A DNA stretch of 64,000 nt, from the NCBI GenBank assembly GCA_017163975.1, contig JAFFSR010000229.1:10372001-10436000 (forward strand), given 5' to 3'. The position numbers and the translations under genes were made by a program. The stretch comes from Anastatus disparis (lineage: Eukaryota > Arthropoda > Insecta > Hymenoptera > Eupelmidae). The notes beneath the pieces were generated by a model. The model was not told the DNA's origin. It searched no databases and worked only from the letters and a program-made list of their open reading frames with translations. Numbering within the stretch: position 1 is the first letter of the stretch; every line of letters begins with the position of its first letter. Positions 25,601 through 40,600 of the stretch are shown here, in pieces.

Positions 25601-28600
25601 TTTCATTAAAGCCATTCGCTTGCAAGTTATAGAGATTTATCTATAAATAGCAACGAAATTCTCATTATTTATTTAATGATTGATAAACAAAGTCTTGCAA
25701 CTCATTAGCGTTCATTTATATTATTATCATATAAAAATATTCATAAAATTCCGTAAATTCACATTATTAAAATAGTGGTGAGACGGTGGCGCGTTGGTAG
25801 GGGGTCTGCGACTGAATTTTTTAATATAATTATATAATATAGGGCAACTATATGAGGCATTTCATATCAAATTGTCTCGTAAAAAAATTTAAATCGTTGA
25901 AAGTCTGAGAATATGTTATACTTAGTACCCAAAATAGTATATTACGTAACAAGTGCGCGAAGGATGCGATTTACTCACGAGCCGAGTTTGTCGCCCGAGC
26001 GAAGCGAGGGCGACAAAAAGGCGAGTGTGTGAACCGCATCGCGCACGTGTTGCGTATACTATTTTTTAAGACACCGTAGGCGAAACATAGACAATCGAAA
26101 ACGACATTTTTACGGTCATAACAAGCTACGAGTTTTGTTTGTCACCTTCGCTTCGCTCAGGTGACAATAAAACGAGTAAATAACATGTTATAAATAAAAA
26201 TACATATAAAAAAAATACATATATTATAAAAAAAAAATATATGTTACAAAAAATATACATAACAAATTTACAAAAAAAATACATATTGCTAATCAAATAA
26301 ATTTAATAAATTATTTAAAACAACCAAATACATTTAAGTATACAATTCATTGATAAACTATTTAATGTACAAATATTTCATTATTTTTTTTCATTCATTA
26401 TAAAATTGATTATACATCTAACGTCAATTGATTCTTTCCCGAATCTTTTGAAATGTTCCAATAAAAACAAAAATAAAACAACGAGAAAGAATCCATTAAC
26501 GGTGGGCTTGCGATTACTAAATTGATATTTAGCATTATTAACTCAATTAAAATCTGGTTTGATATAAAAATAGAAATATACATAGCATATATATATAGTA
26601 TATTTCGAAATATACTATTACAATGTCAAAATGTTTTGGTTATTTTGTTTATGTATGAGAAAAAAAATAAAAGAAAGCTTGCATACATGAAGCCAGCGCT
26701 AAGCGAAAAACAATGACAAATGGTTCTAAAATTTTTCGCGCACTGCAGTGTGTAAAAAGACGGCTTCGCACACTGAATACTGACACAAAACACTGTGTTT
26801 CGCACACGGGTATCTTAAAGGTTTAGGTCAAAGGGGTCAAAAGTAAAACGTAATGGAATTCCGTGAATTTTTCACATTTTTTAAAAAATAAATTTTTTAA
26901 TGAATTTTTTTCTTTAATTTTTTTTACGCTCAACATGTGATGACGCTACGGACAAACCTCTGCTACCAAAAAGAAATCAGATCGTATTGTTCGCTTTATT
27001 TCTTTTAACGCGTTGAGCATAGAATCAATTCATTTTAAATTCGTAACTTTTCTTTTAGACTAAATCAGATTTTATTTCATAATTCAAATGAAATCTATAA
27101 AAGTTCATTTTCTTTGTAAATATAAAAAATTAGTTCTTTTTATAGCTCAACCTCAATTTAATGAAAAGTTTCGTAAATGCAAATGCGATGTTTTCATTTA
27201 GCTTCAATTAATTTTGTATACAAAATCAAATAAAACTTAATTTTTCATAGTTAAAAATACAGGCTTACTTGATGCAAAATCGTGGCTAATCTAATTTCCT
27301 TTAGAGTTAATGATTTTAATCGTTTGACAAAAAATATTCACATAAGTTAATATACAATAAATCAATAAAACTACATACATATGATATTGAAATATTAAAA
27401 AAAAAAAAAAAAATGACAATTCTTAAAATATGAATAAACTTATCGTTAGTTTAGTTTAAATTTTATGATTTAGCATGTGCGTTAAAAAGTAAACTAATTA
27501 AATTTAAATTTTTGTCAATAATATTTATAATACATATAAAAATTTTAATAATCTATATAAAAGAGACCAAAAGAAACATAAATAGTGCGGTTAATTTTTT
27601 TGCTGAGAACGTATACGTTGCTACATATGTGAAAGAGACAGAGTGAGGTTGACACTACTTTTTTAATATTCCTGCGCCGCTACATTAGCGCGATTCATAT
27701 TTTTCCGATAGTAAGAAAGTGCTGTTTTCGTCAAAGAATTTTTAGTAAAAAAGTGGAACTTTCGGCGGGGGTATAAGAAAAATGTCTATTTATTTCTACT
27801 TTATTTTTAACATTTTTAAAAAGTTCAAGAATTTTTCAAACTTATATATTTATAAATACTTTAGGAAAAGTACTCAACTATTTCTTCAAATTATTTCTCT
27901 TTCTGGTATTTAAAAAGAAAAAAATAAGAGTAACAAAAGTTTAATTTTTCAAATGCAAGGTAGTTCAATAAGTAAACAGTTCTCAGTTGACTAGCTTTAG
28001 TCTTGAGCTTTGTGATAGATGAATGCATGGCACTCTTAAATAATTAAAAATTTTGTATAGTAAAAAATTCACAAGATTTATAATATTTCTATTATAAAAA
28101 TTCTAACGTTATTTTTTTGATATGCATAAAATTTGCATTCAAATAATATACGTTGCTAATTAGGTGAAACTTTATGAAATGTTTACAAACATTGTATACA
28201 ACCGATTTTTCGTAAAAAATCTATAAATTAGATTTTATTAAATTTTTTTTTTTTAATTTCAGCTCTTAAAAGCACTGAAATGAATAATCATTATCGAGGT
28301 TATACTTTTTATTTAATTAATCTATAGTTTTGGCTTAAGAAATTTTTTAAATGAACCAAGCAATCATCGAGTACTACTGTATAAATTTTGTAAACATTTT
28401 ATTATACAAAATTTTTTTACGAAGCTAACGAACTCTTAACGCTTAATGATTTGTGCCGTGACTACCGTCCAAGCCGGACACCTTTTGTATCACACACATA
28501 CACCTGTACATGATATATGATAAATACTATTGACTATATTCCACTGTACATTCCCTTAAGGTGGCTCGAGCGTTTGGTGCCGTATCAAGCTCGGGTCCCG

Positions 28601-31600
28601 ACGAAAATAACAAAATACATTTTTTTTCTTATAGTTCCATTTTCTAAAAAATGTTTTTAATCAATTACTTTATTTATAATTTGGATAAAATTTATTTATT
28701 TGACAACAAATATATGCGATTGACATCTGATACGGTTCTAATCGTGTCAATTTTCATCAATTTCTTAAATATCTTCTTCATTTCTATGATGATATAACAC
28801 ATTCTTAATTTATTTAAATTTGTTATAAAAAAATCTAAAATTTCATATTTGGTTCATAAAAACCAATAAGTTTATTAACAAGTTATTAGCATAATAGCTA
28901 TTTTTGCCATAAAAACACGTGTTCAATCTATAAATTTCGATAATTTTTTTCTCTCGAATTTGGGTATTGACCTTATATTTTCAAAATCGCTCTGAAATAG
29001 AAATGACTTATACTTTTCATATTATTTTTTTTAAACATCATATTTTTTATCAAAAGTCGCTCGAGTCACCTTAACAATTTTCTTATATCATCATTTTACA
29101 TGTTTATTTACATGGTTGAAATATAAATTAAAATGCTTTATATTCACTTTCTTATGATGAGCATTATCAAATAATAAAGTTCTTGTTTTTAGAAGATCTT
29201 TTTCTGCTTTATGAATTAATTTAAAAATTCCTATTCCAACTGTAACTGGTATACCCATAATAACGGATTGTGATACTCAACTAATAGCATCTTTTTGACC
29301 ATAATAAGCTGCATCAAATTAACGGTAAGCAGTTATTTCGAAATAAGCTCATTTTAGCACAGATTATTTCATTTCTGCTAAACATTGTCTTGTTATTTAT
29401 AAAACTTCTTTTCCGCTATTCATTAAATTAGCAACAAGCATTGGATGTCGACAATCAAACTCATTCCATGATTTTCGATAACTAATTTAATTTCAATCAT
29501 AATAGTTGCTCTAACAGCCTCAATACCTAAAAAACATCTATTGTGTTATTTAATGTACTTTTAGAACCTTCAACTCCTAATGTTGCCATTGCGTCTCTCA
29601 TATTATCACTTTCAACAAATAATTTATAACGTGTTTTTACAATGACATTAAAGTTTACAACGTCGGAGTTCCACCCGACCTTTGACATCCTCCGTAATGC
29701 CAAAATCGAAGTTTCTCTGATTAGAAAAAATCGTTAATGATAAATATCTATCTTAATACAGGAATAAATTGATATTACACCCGCAAATAACCAGTGCGCA
29801 GAATAACAACCTCTTATAAAGGGGTGCGGTATTTCCAAATTTATATTTCATTTTCTAAAAGTAGGTCCAAAATTATTTTTTATAAATGTCCTTATGTTGG
29901 TGCTAAGAACATATTCTGCAAGTTTGAGGGAAATCGTATGTCCGGAATATCCCTTAAGAGCATGACGTAGCTGCCTCCTTAATAATATTTGTATTCAAAG
30001 TTTAGGAGTAAAGGATAAGTTTAATTCTTGCACTATAGTTAGAAAATTTGTAAGATACATCCAGAGTGCGGAAAACTTAAAGAATTTACCAAGTTTCTAT
30101 ACATAAAATGTTATTATGAAAATCGATTTCAACAGCTCCGACATCCCGTTAAGCTCAGGGATTGAAAAATATAAATATTTATATTTAATTTCTGTAAAGC
30201 AGGAACAGGATTATTTTGCATATGCTCATGGTCTTGCTAAAAACTTATTCTGCAAGCCTGAGCAAAATTTTACATCTGCAACCTCCTTTAAGGTTGACGA
30301 AGTTGCATCGAGAGATTCGTTCTCTCATGCAGGGTAAGAACACTGTTATTTGAAAATCCAAATATTTTTGTTTGTGACAACGAAAAATGTTGGTAGCAGT
30401 ACCAAAGTCAATAGTTATGCAGATTTGGTTATGGTCACCAAAACTTTGATTACTATTAGCAATAAGAAATTATGTATAGCAATTTACTTTGGTTGTAGAA
30501 ACCAAATATTTTATTACTACAACAAAATATTTCATTACTGACGCCAAACTTTAATAACAAATAACTTTGTGTGTGCCAACAAAAGTTATTTTTCCGTGTA
30601 CGAAAGAAAATTTTTAGTGAATTTCCAGATTTTTGTATATAAAATTGGCCGATAAATAATGATTTTTTTAATTCATTGCGTAATAACGTCGCGCGCATAG
30701 ATAAGCGAACAATATATAAATACTGCGCGTTAATGTTATGAAGACTTGTATAAATATTTGAATATTTGTAAAATTTATAACACTAAAATATGGTATTTTT
30801 ATGAATAAAATACAGATTCGACTTTTTTTTAAATATATAATATTATTAATTTTAATTTATTTTACAATTTTTATTACTGTTGTATTTCAAACATTTTAAA
30901 CTAGTATTTTTTTTTTTTCAATTACCTGACGTTTATTATTTACTTTAGTTTTTATCATCAACATACTATTGTAATGCACAAATTTAAAGCGATGTAATGC
31001 ATAAATTTAACAATATTGTGGCATTTACGGCTTTGAATTTGGAAAGAATCTTAAAAAATCGATTGAAAAGCACTAAGAAAAAAAAAGTAAATAAGTGAAA
31101 GTTTAAAAACTTAAAAAAGCAATCGTCAAAAAGATTACGTAAAGAATAAAAGCGATGTAATCAAAAAAAGAAACAAAAAAGAAGTACCCACAATAAAAGT
31201 TTGAAATAGGACATCAAGAGAAACTGGAAAATAAAATAAATACTGCAATTTATTTAAAAGAACGTTAAATTGTATATCATTATTAAAAATTACATATTTT
31301 TCTGTTTTAAATTGTAAAAACATCTAAATTTTTATTTAATTCTTCATAAGATTTTCTTTCAGTATTAATAATTAGTCTGCTTAGTCTACATTTAACGTAC
31401 TCGATGATATCTGACGCTCGGACGCGTCTAAAGCCACGCGCTACATTATAAATATCGTTCCAAATCAGCCAATTTTGAATAAAAAAATCTGAAATTTTTT
31501 AAAACACATTTTCACATGTTAAAGAACAAATTTTTTGCTAGAAGTTCTTCAAAGCTTAAACTTCCCTCGATACTTTTTGTCAGTTAAGTCTATATATGTT

Positions 31601-34600
31601 AATAAATGCTTTTTATCACTTTACAACGGAATCGTTATAAATAAATTATTAATTTTATCACTTTTTATGATGTTACGGATAGCAGTAAAGTATTCCCCAT
31701 AAATATACAAAATTTTAGAAGGATTCGATAATATTTAGCTGAAATAGAGCGATTTATGTTTTAAAAACTTATTATTATGAAATACTCTTTGTAAAATTCA
31801 ATTTTTAATTTTTTTATTCGAAAGTAAACATCTAGTGAAAGAACTTTGTTTATAAAAAATTTGTGTTTCTTATTACCTACATAATAAAAGCAGTATTTTT
31901 TAAAAATCAATGTAATTTTTTATATTTAGTTGCTTTAGTGGAGCATAGACAATACTTTTCGCATTTTTGAACTCATACCCTATTTAGCATCCGATCCTTC
32001 AATCAAACCTATATTCAAGTAATATGAAAAATTTAATGGTTTTAATAAATAACAATTTTATGTTAACAATAATATTCAATTATTAAGAGTAGGCCGAATC
32101 ATCTTTCTTTGTTTAATAATGTTTTTCATCGTTTATATAAATACTGTAGGTTGTAACAAGAAAATAATAGCAGTCCCTGCTAGATAGTATAATAAGTAAA
32201 TTTTGTAATAAATAACAAAATAATTCAATCTCATAATTTTTGAATAATATAATACCTATTAACGATCTATAACAGAACCTATATTTTATGGAAGGTTTTA
32301 TATTATTTATTAAAAAAGTAGACAAAATAATATTTATATTATGAAATTTACTTATTTTTCATTTTTTAGCGGCTATTTTTTTCTTGTTACGACAGTTGAT
32401 GTTTATATAAATGATGAACAATACTATTCGACAAAGACAGATATTCGATCTTCACTGTACAATTATAAGTTAAGTGAATTTTTGTAATAAAAATAGATTT
32501 TTAAAATATATCTAAAAAATGATATTAAAAAATCAACAGACCTAAATTGCAATTTTTGATAGTTTTTCATGTTGACTTAAAAATCTTTGGCTACATTCTA
32601 AAATCGCGATTTCGTTTAAAAAAGCGTCATCAGCACCACAACCAATCAAATTTCGCAAAATACTAGACGACCAATGAGAAGCCTTGTATCAACTGGAAAA
32701 ATTTACTCTACTATTCCAGGAAGCTTTGTATTAACTTTAAAAGCATTGTAGATTTGCATACATCACGTTTTTGAAAAAAGGTATTTAATTATATTAAAGT
32801 TTAGATTTTGCCTTGGTGAATTATTGATGATAAATAAAAAACAATAAGAAACACTTGATGTATACTTTTTTTTATATTTTCTATGTTTATATTGTGTTTA
32901 TTCTTATTCGGATAGTTTTTAGTGTGCATTATGGGAACTTATAACAAAAAAAACAAAAAGCTTACGAAAACTAAAGAGATAGTAAGTAAGAAAGATATAA
33001 CAGCAGTAATTCTATAGTATGATCACTGCCTATCTAGTCTTGTATTACCGTAACGTTAGGATTTATAAATCTATGTTTGCCATAAGTATTCTCTCAGTAT
33101 TAATAAAAACGTATTTATAGAGGAAAATCTGGTCCTGCTATTATCATGAAAATTGTTAAATGCTATATTTTTCCACCTCTCCTCAAGAGAGGTTCTAGAT
33201 ATACGATTTTACTGTACCTTCCATAATAATTTTTGACATCAATGTGAACATATTTATAGAAAATAATTCAGAACCTGCTTCTTTTAAAAAAGGAAATATT
33301 AATTTTTATATTTTTCAACCCCTGCTTAAGACAGGTTCCGGACATACGATTTCCCTGAAACTTGCAGAATATGTTGTTAGCATTAACATAAGCATATTTT
33401 TTAAAAATCATTGTGGACCTGCTTCTAGAAAATGAAATATAAATTTTGAAATAGCGCACCCCTTTATAAGGGTTTGTTATTCTGCGCACTGATTATTTGG
33501 GGGTGTAATGTCAATTTATTTATGTATTAAGAGGCGGTCGGAACCAAATCGGTGCCTTGCGGTATATATCAAGTCAGCATTTTTCGCTTTACGATAATAT
33601 TTTGTATATTTTAATGGCTTAAACCATTTCAAATTATTCTTTATATACATGACTAGAGGAAATACTATATTTTTACCATATGAATAAGTGAATAAATTAT
33701 TATAAGCATTTATTACAAATATCAAACTGACTTGACATATACCGCATGCAAAAAACTGTCGTGTCGATTGTTAGGTGGCATTTTTCGCTTTAGAACAATA
33801 TTTTGTATATTTTTGTGGCTTTAACTATTTTAAATTATTCTTTATATACATGACTAGAGGAAATGACTATATTTTTACCATATTAATTAATGAATAAATT
33901 ATTATAAGCATTTATTACAAGCACTGAACTAAGTCACCGATTTGGTTCGGACCGCCTCTTAATTCTTTACCAGCATAGTCACGAATACCTGAAAGTTCTT
34001 TCGAAATCATGGTTCTAAGACTTTGTTCTTCAAAACAACCAGGTTCATAAGGTAAGCGACCACTTTCCACTTTATGAATATACTCAGTGCACTTTGCACA
34101 GCCATTGTTAAGTAATTCTTGTTTTGCTTTTAATGTTCACTTAGAGTTTGTAACACAGACAAAATAACCTCTTCGAGGTTATTTTTTGTGTACTGTAAAC
34201 TAATTAAAAACAGCTGATTTTACAAATTAGGTGGCACTCACAAATGATATATACGTACACTTGGCGGAAAGGATATTTTTCCGAATGTTAACCTCAAATG
34301 GCAACATCGCATATTTTACCACAGGCATAAGACAATTCCAAATTATCGAGCGAATTTCGCATCATCGTCACTTATGACATAATTTTAGTAAACAAACAAT
34401 ATTACTTTCTTTTTTCATGATCCAAATTATAATTTAATTAAATAAAATTTTTATATCTTAGTCCAATAATCATATAGAATCTAATATTGTAAATTTAAAT
34501 TATATATGCAATAAAGTTTAAGTTATCATTTGAATTTTGCATGAATAACCAATAAGAAAAAACAAAATAATCATGATGCGAAACTCAATGCATAATTCGA

Positions 34601-37600
34601 AGTTTTCTTATGTCTGTGGTAAAATATGCAGCGCTGCCATTTGAGGTAAACATTCGGAAAAATATCCTTTCCGCCAAGTGTCCATATAATATATATAATA
34701 AACTTATAAACGCATATAAATGTGCACGTAACATAAACAATTAAAATATATGATTATTATAGCTCTTGTACAATAATACTGTAGAGCACGGACCATGACG
34801 CATTTGTAGTTGCGCAGTTTATAATGGCTGAAAACGATGAAGAATAAAAAAAGACGCCCATAGCTTGCTCATAATATTAAAGTATAACGCGCACTTGCGG
34901 CTGCACAATTTCTTTCGCTGACTGGAAACCACGGAAAAGAATTGTTTTCACCAGGGGGTGCTTTACAATTTTCAATTCCGTTTTCTCGTGATTGTGTCAA
35001 TCGATTGCAATGAAGCTTTTTTAAAATTAAAGATAAAATAAAAATCTTTAAATTAATAATTTAAAATTTTATAAAAATCATTGTATTTTGATGGAATTTG
35101 ATCTTCAAATTTTCGACACTCGATTTCAAAGTATAAGAGAAGTGCCTCGACGTTTTCGTATTCGTACCTTAACTCGCCGTCGAGGCGCTATCGCTTTCTT
35201 GTTATTATAGTATCAATAGTGTCCAGAGTCTCATAAAAATTATTATTTTTTAAATATTTAAAATTCTTCAATACGTTATATGTATTTTACTTAAATAGTA
35301 AGGAATTGTTACCTCACTTTGTATTAGTCATTGTCCGGAATTATTTAAAATTAAAAAAAAAAAATATTACAACTAATGAAAAAAATATAATGAGTACTAT
35401 TGTTTGAAATTTATAGAAATTTCCAGCACATACAATTAATGCTAATATTTTCAAATTATTAACGTTGCTTACGTGGGTCCCATATGTTTTTTTTCATTAT
35501 AGTACACTCTTATAGTTAGTAAACATTCACTTATGGTAAAATAAGTCCAAAGTATCCTTGTTACAAATTCTTGCTCTTATGCTTTATGGGATCGTTAGAA
35601 ACTGTCGATAACTTCAGAATATTACACATAGTTTGAAATATATACATTTTTATAAAGGATGTGATAACCACAGTAATTTTAAATATTCATGGATACTTTT
35701 AATAATATAATAATCTGTAATCATCAGAAAATACCTAATATTATATAATTTTATGTTTCAGGTTATTTGCTTGAGAAGTGAATACATGGAAGACATAGAT
35801 TTCTATAAAGATTTGAGAGTTGAGGATTTAGATATCGACGGTATTTGTCGTTCTCGAAATCTGTCAGATTTCATGTCAAATGATGAATTTTTAACTACTA
35901 TTAATGTTTCTGTTAATAAATCAAGAGGAGAAATATTCTTAATGGCCCTTAAACACTGTTTAAGATTTAAAGCATCTTTGACTGAAATCTGTAGTATGCT
36001 CCGATTCACGAATACTATTTTTTAACATTCTATATTACCAGACACACGATGGGTTATTGATAATATCTTACATTCAAAACAGCCATTACAATTTCATGGA
36101 ATCTGCCCTAGTTGTAGTAAATATCTCGGGGTAATAGAAAATTTAGAATCTTCCGTTACATGTTCAATTTGTGCAGAAACGGTTGAGTTCAATGGCCCAT
36201 CGTCTTTGAATATTTTTATTGTCATTGATCCAACCGAAGACATTCAATTATTATTGAAAGAGAATTCCAATTATTATGAATACATTGTAAATGAACGTAA
36301 ATCAGACGGAAATTTAAAAGACGTATTCGATGGTAATTTTTATCGAACCTTCATAAAACAATTACCTGCTGTCGACAAGAATAACTATGTTACTGCTATT
36401 TTCAATACTGATGGAGCACCACGATTTGAATGCTCACAGTATTACATTTGGCCAATGTATTTACAGTTGAATGAACTTCCTGTTGATATCAGATTTAAAC
36501 GGCTTATTACTTGTGGCATGTGGTTTGGTCGAAACAAACCAGCCATGACGGCTTTTTTGCGACCATTTACAAATTTAATTGATCGTTTGTCATCTAAAGG
36601 TGTTCGGTGCAATATAAATAATGATGACCGTTTAATAAAAGTCTTTGCAATAGTATGTTGTGTTGATTCTGTTGCACATGCTCCCATGCAGGGTATAAAA
36701 ATGTTTAATGGAAAATATGGATGCAATTGGTATGAAAGAATCATTAAAAATGGTTGCCTGTTTGCTTCTTCTCGAAGAAAAAATCTGCGGTCTGATAACA
36801 GCTATGCGATGCTTTCTGATAATACCTTCATTCGCATTCAGTATTTCTTAGTGGATGATGCAAATAAGAAAGAAATGACAGTATGTAATATTATAAATAT
36901 AAGTAATCGTATAGGTAAATTTATGAATGTAGTGCTAAACATTGGTGTCGAAACCATAGCTGTGGAAACCGAAACAATTGAAAAAATTTGTGTTTTCATA
37001 GAGACTAGAAAGAATTGTTACATTGTAACTTTACCAAATATGTATCATATATAATTAAAATATTTATTCTTATCCCTTTCGGAACCAATGTACATTGGTG
37101 ATTTTCATTTTTTTTTTATATTCTATGAAAATGACTTAAAATTGTTCTAAATAAATACGTTAATTAGATAAAAGTTTACTGTTTGTGATCTGAAACTAGA
37201 GACCTAAGTTATTATATCCTTAACAGAAACTGAGAAAATTAAAAAAGAAAAAGAATTTTTTTATCACAATTGCTTAGTACATAGACACGTATCATCCTAA
37301 AATAGTTATCGAAGATAAAATAAAAATTATGTTGCGAAAAAGTTATAAGTTTGGTCAATGTCCCAATTATTGCTCATTAGCCAACTACTAACCGCTTTTT
37401 ATTATCTTTATTACGAAAAATAATATATTGATTGTACTGAAAAGAAAAAACTTATTTCAATTCATTTAAATATCACCGCATAGACTGTCCTACATTTCTG
37501 GGCAACAAAAATAGCAGAAATTATATAAAAATATTATCATTGAAGCCTCAATTTTACTCTCAATGGCGTGTCTCGTCTAAGCACGAATGCTAAAGGCGTG

Positions 37601-40600
37601 CGTATTAATTCTTCAAGTTTTATTAAATAAAGACATAATTTTTGTAGAAAATTTTGCATAATTAATTTTAAAAGCAATAATTATAAGTAAATTAGTGCAG
37701 TATTATCAAATGTTTGTACGTTTTCGTAAAAGGGAACGGTGAACAATAGTTGCATCAGTAAAAAGCAGCATGCTGCTACTAATAACCAAAATAAATTTAA
37801 TATTGTAAATGCTTGTGTGTACATTTTCACGTTTTCATTATGTATAATTGCTATTTTGATACAGAAAATACTCATTTTTTTTATAACTGCATAATATTTC
37901 ATTTCAAATTTTTAAAATGTTTTTGTCGTAACATAACCTGAAAAAAGTTATGTTCAGGAAAGCTCCCTCGTGTCAAGTATAAATAACATGGGTAGTAGTT
38001 AGGACAAATGTTGAGTTAGTAGTCGGGATGTACATTTTTCCATGAGCAGTAGCTGGGTGTTTTATATAACAATAGATAATCATTAATAATTAATTTTTAA
38101 TTATTTTAAAATGTTTCAATATTTTCAATATTTGATACCTTAGATCTTATTTTATTATATAAATTTATTTTTATAAAAATTGCATGAAATAAAATGTATT
38201 TTTTAATTATTTTACCTCACGCGTAATAGTTCTGTAAGATAAAAATATTAAGTACATTTTAATAATCATTATAATAGCAAAGGTTTAAGATAAAAAATTA
38301 AAAATAAGAGTTTTGTAATATGTAAGCTCTGTAAATTAATTGAAATAAATTAAAATTACTGATAAAAACATTTGTAAACTTCGTATTTTTGAAAACTACT
38401 TATTTAATGATTATGATTAATGATTTCAATATATTATTTTTCTTTTATTTATTACATAATATAATAAGTGTGTATATATATATATATATATATCTATATT
38501 TATATTTCAAAGCAGTATATACGGATCATATAAAAATTCATTTCATATTTATTTCTTTCAATTACGTACATATTTATTATAATTATTATTAAAAAAATAC
38601 TTTCTTATTTTTAATTTGTTAAATTTGATAAATCAATTTTTTTATAATTACTAGATTAATTAAAAAATTATATCAACTTATAAAAAAATGTTGATTAAAT
38701 ATTTTTGAAGTTTGTGATTCATAATTTTGTTAAAATAAAAAAGCAACCATTTTTAATTTCAATAGGGTATGCCAAAATCTACTTCTGTGTTTTACATGTA
38801 TTTGAAATGGAAAGCACAAAATAATATTCATGCATAGTAACCATGATTCATATACTAATTTAAAACAAAACATTGTAACTATGATTTTAACTAATATTCT
38901 GTGTTGAAATTACTATGATTTTTTTTTTATTTAACGTCGCTATATTTATGCTATCATTGCGATACTCATTAGCGACGGATGTCATTTCAGTGTGTGAATA
39001 AAGCACATGCAATGGAAAGTAATACTTGTATCATTCGGCTGAGAGCGGGATTCGAACTCGGAATCTCGAGACTACAAGTCCATCGGCCTACCGAGTGAAC
39101 CACTGAAGACTTCTATACTATGAAAATTTGGTGTTTCCATTCTATTGATGTTAATGGCATTGCATAGTAATATATATTGAAAAATTTTTAAAATAAAATT
39201 ATATGAGACTTTACATATATTTTTTATTTAAAAATGATATTTATTTGAGTTTTTATATGAGATCACATATGCGATCTCACCTATATTTTTTATTTAGAAA
39301 AAAATTTTATATGAGATCTCATATGAGATCACATATGAGTTCGCATATGAGATCTCATATGCGATCTCACGTATATTTTTTATTTAGAAAAAAAATTTCT
39401 ATGAGATCTCATGTGCGATCTCACATATATTTTTTATTTAGAAAAAAAAATTATATGAGATCTCATATGAGGTCTTATATGAGATCACATGAGATCTCAT
39501 ATGAGTTCGCATATGAGATCTCATATGCAATCTCATATATATTTTTTATTTAGAAAAAAAAATTTATATGAGATCTCATATGAGATTTTGGTACGAGAAC
39601 TCACTTGCGATCTCATATGAGATCGCATATGAGATCTCATGTGAGATCTCATATATAATTTTCAGTAAGGATTTAACATTTGAATTGTCGAATTTCAGAA
39701 TTTATATTTTAAAGTTATAAAATTTGATTGCCCATTATAACATAATTAAGAGAGCGCGGTGGTGTAACGGATAGAACTCTTGCCTTCAACGCGGTGGGCA
39801 TAGGTTCGAATCCTGGCCAGCTACCTCCGACATTTTTTCGAAAGAAAATTAGTGTATATGCCATTTATATCGCGACTCTTAAAAAATCCGACCACATTGG
39901 GTATCGGTTGGTTGTTGGTCACAAAAGTGGCTGACCATCCATCGGTAGTCAAAGTTTTCGGTATGGTGTGTCAGACAGTCTAGCCAGATATAATGTGTTA
40001 AATGGAAACTAGGTTGGGCTCCCTCGATATCACCATATTAAAAGGTTAACATATAGAGGACAATATCCTCATATATTAACTTAAAAAAAAAAATTATAAT
40101 ATAATTAAGAATATTTCTTAAAAGATTAATTTAAGGCTAAATCTTATCTTGATTCAGTAAAAAATTAATTTTCAAAACTGTGGAGGAATAAGTATCGACT
40201 TTTGTTTTATCTAGCAAAACATCAATTATTATTATTCCAGAACATGAAAAATTTTCTATATTTTACAATTTACTTTGCAATAGAAGTTATGTTTATCTAG
40301 CATGAAATCGATACATAATTGTCATTCAAGGACATAAAAAAAATTGTCTTTATTTTATAATTAACGACGAAGTAGAAACTACGCATTTTTGTATCGTAGC
40401 GTATTTAAAATATATTATTTTGTAGTCATTTTGACTTCAAACAGTCGTATATAACATTCGAATATATGAAGATCTTTTTTTGATTAATTAAAAATAATAC
40501 ACAAAAGCAAGAAATCAATATGAATTTAATTTGGATTTTTGAGACATTATACACGTTCATTGTATGTGCTCGAATTATTTGTTTTGGTGAAACTACTTGG

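Larger units (their letters stand above)
29150..34131 (-). pseudogene. RNA polymerase III largest subunit (POLR3A) pseudogene, split
   Basis: Two minus-strand pieces. The 5' piece (33963-34131) is open for ~56 codons: KQELLNNGCAKCTEYIHK, ESGRLPYEPGCFEEQSL and SKELSGIRDYAGKE, matching the middle of the Pol III largest subunit. The 3' piece (29150-29657) matches its C-terminus with at least two frameshifts and several stops: YKLFVESDNMRDAMATLGVE, GIEAVRATIMIEIKLVIENH, CRHPMLVANLMNSGKEVL, FDAAYYGQKDA, IMGIPVTVGIGIFKLIHKAE. Roughly 490 residues between the pieces are absent, and TTAA-type elements occupy the gap. Either a retrocopy or an old partial duplication; the intact gene must lie elsewhere. 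Confidence 0.85.

Noticed and set aside
28560..29150. Functional 3' end of a Pol III subunit gene
   Set aside because: Multiple stops and frameshifts in the adjacent coding relic and a MITE directly at its 3' end.
39203..39553. 116-residue ORF of repeated MRSHMRSH
   Set aside because: Created by the palindromic ATATGAGATC satellite; not a gene.
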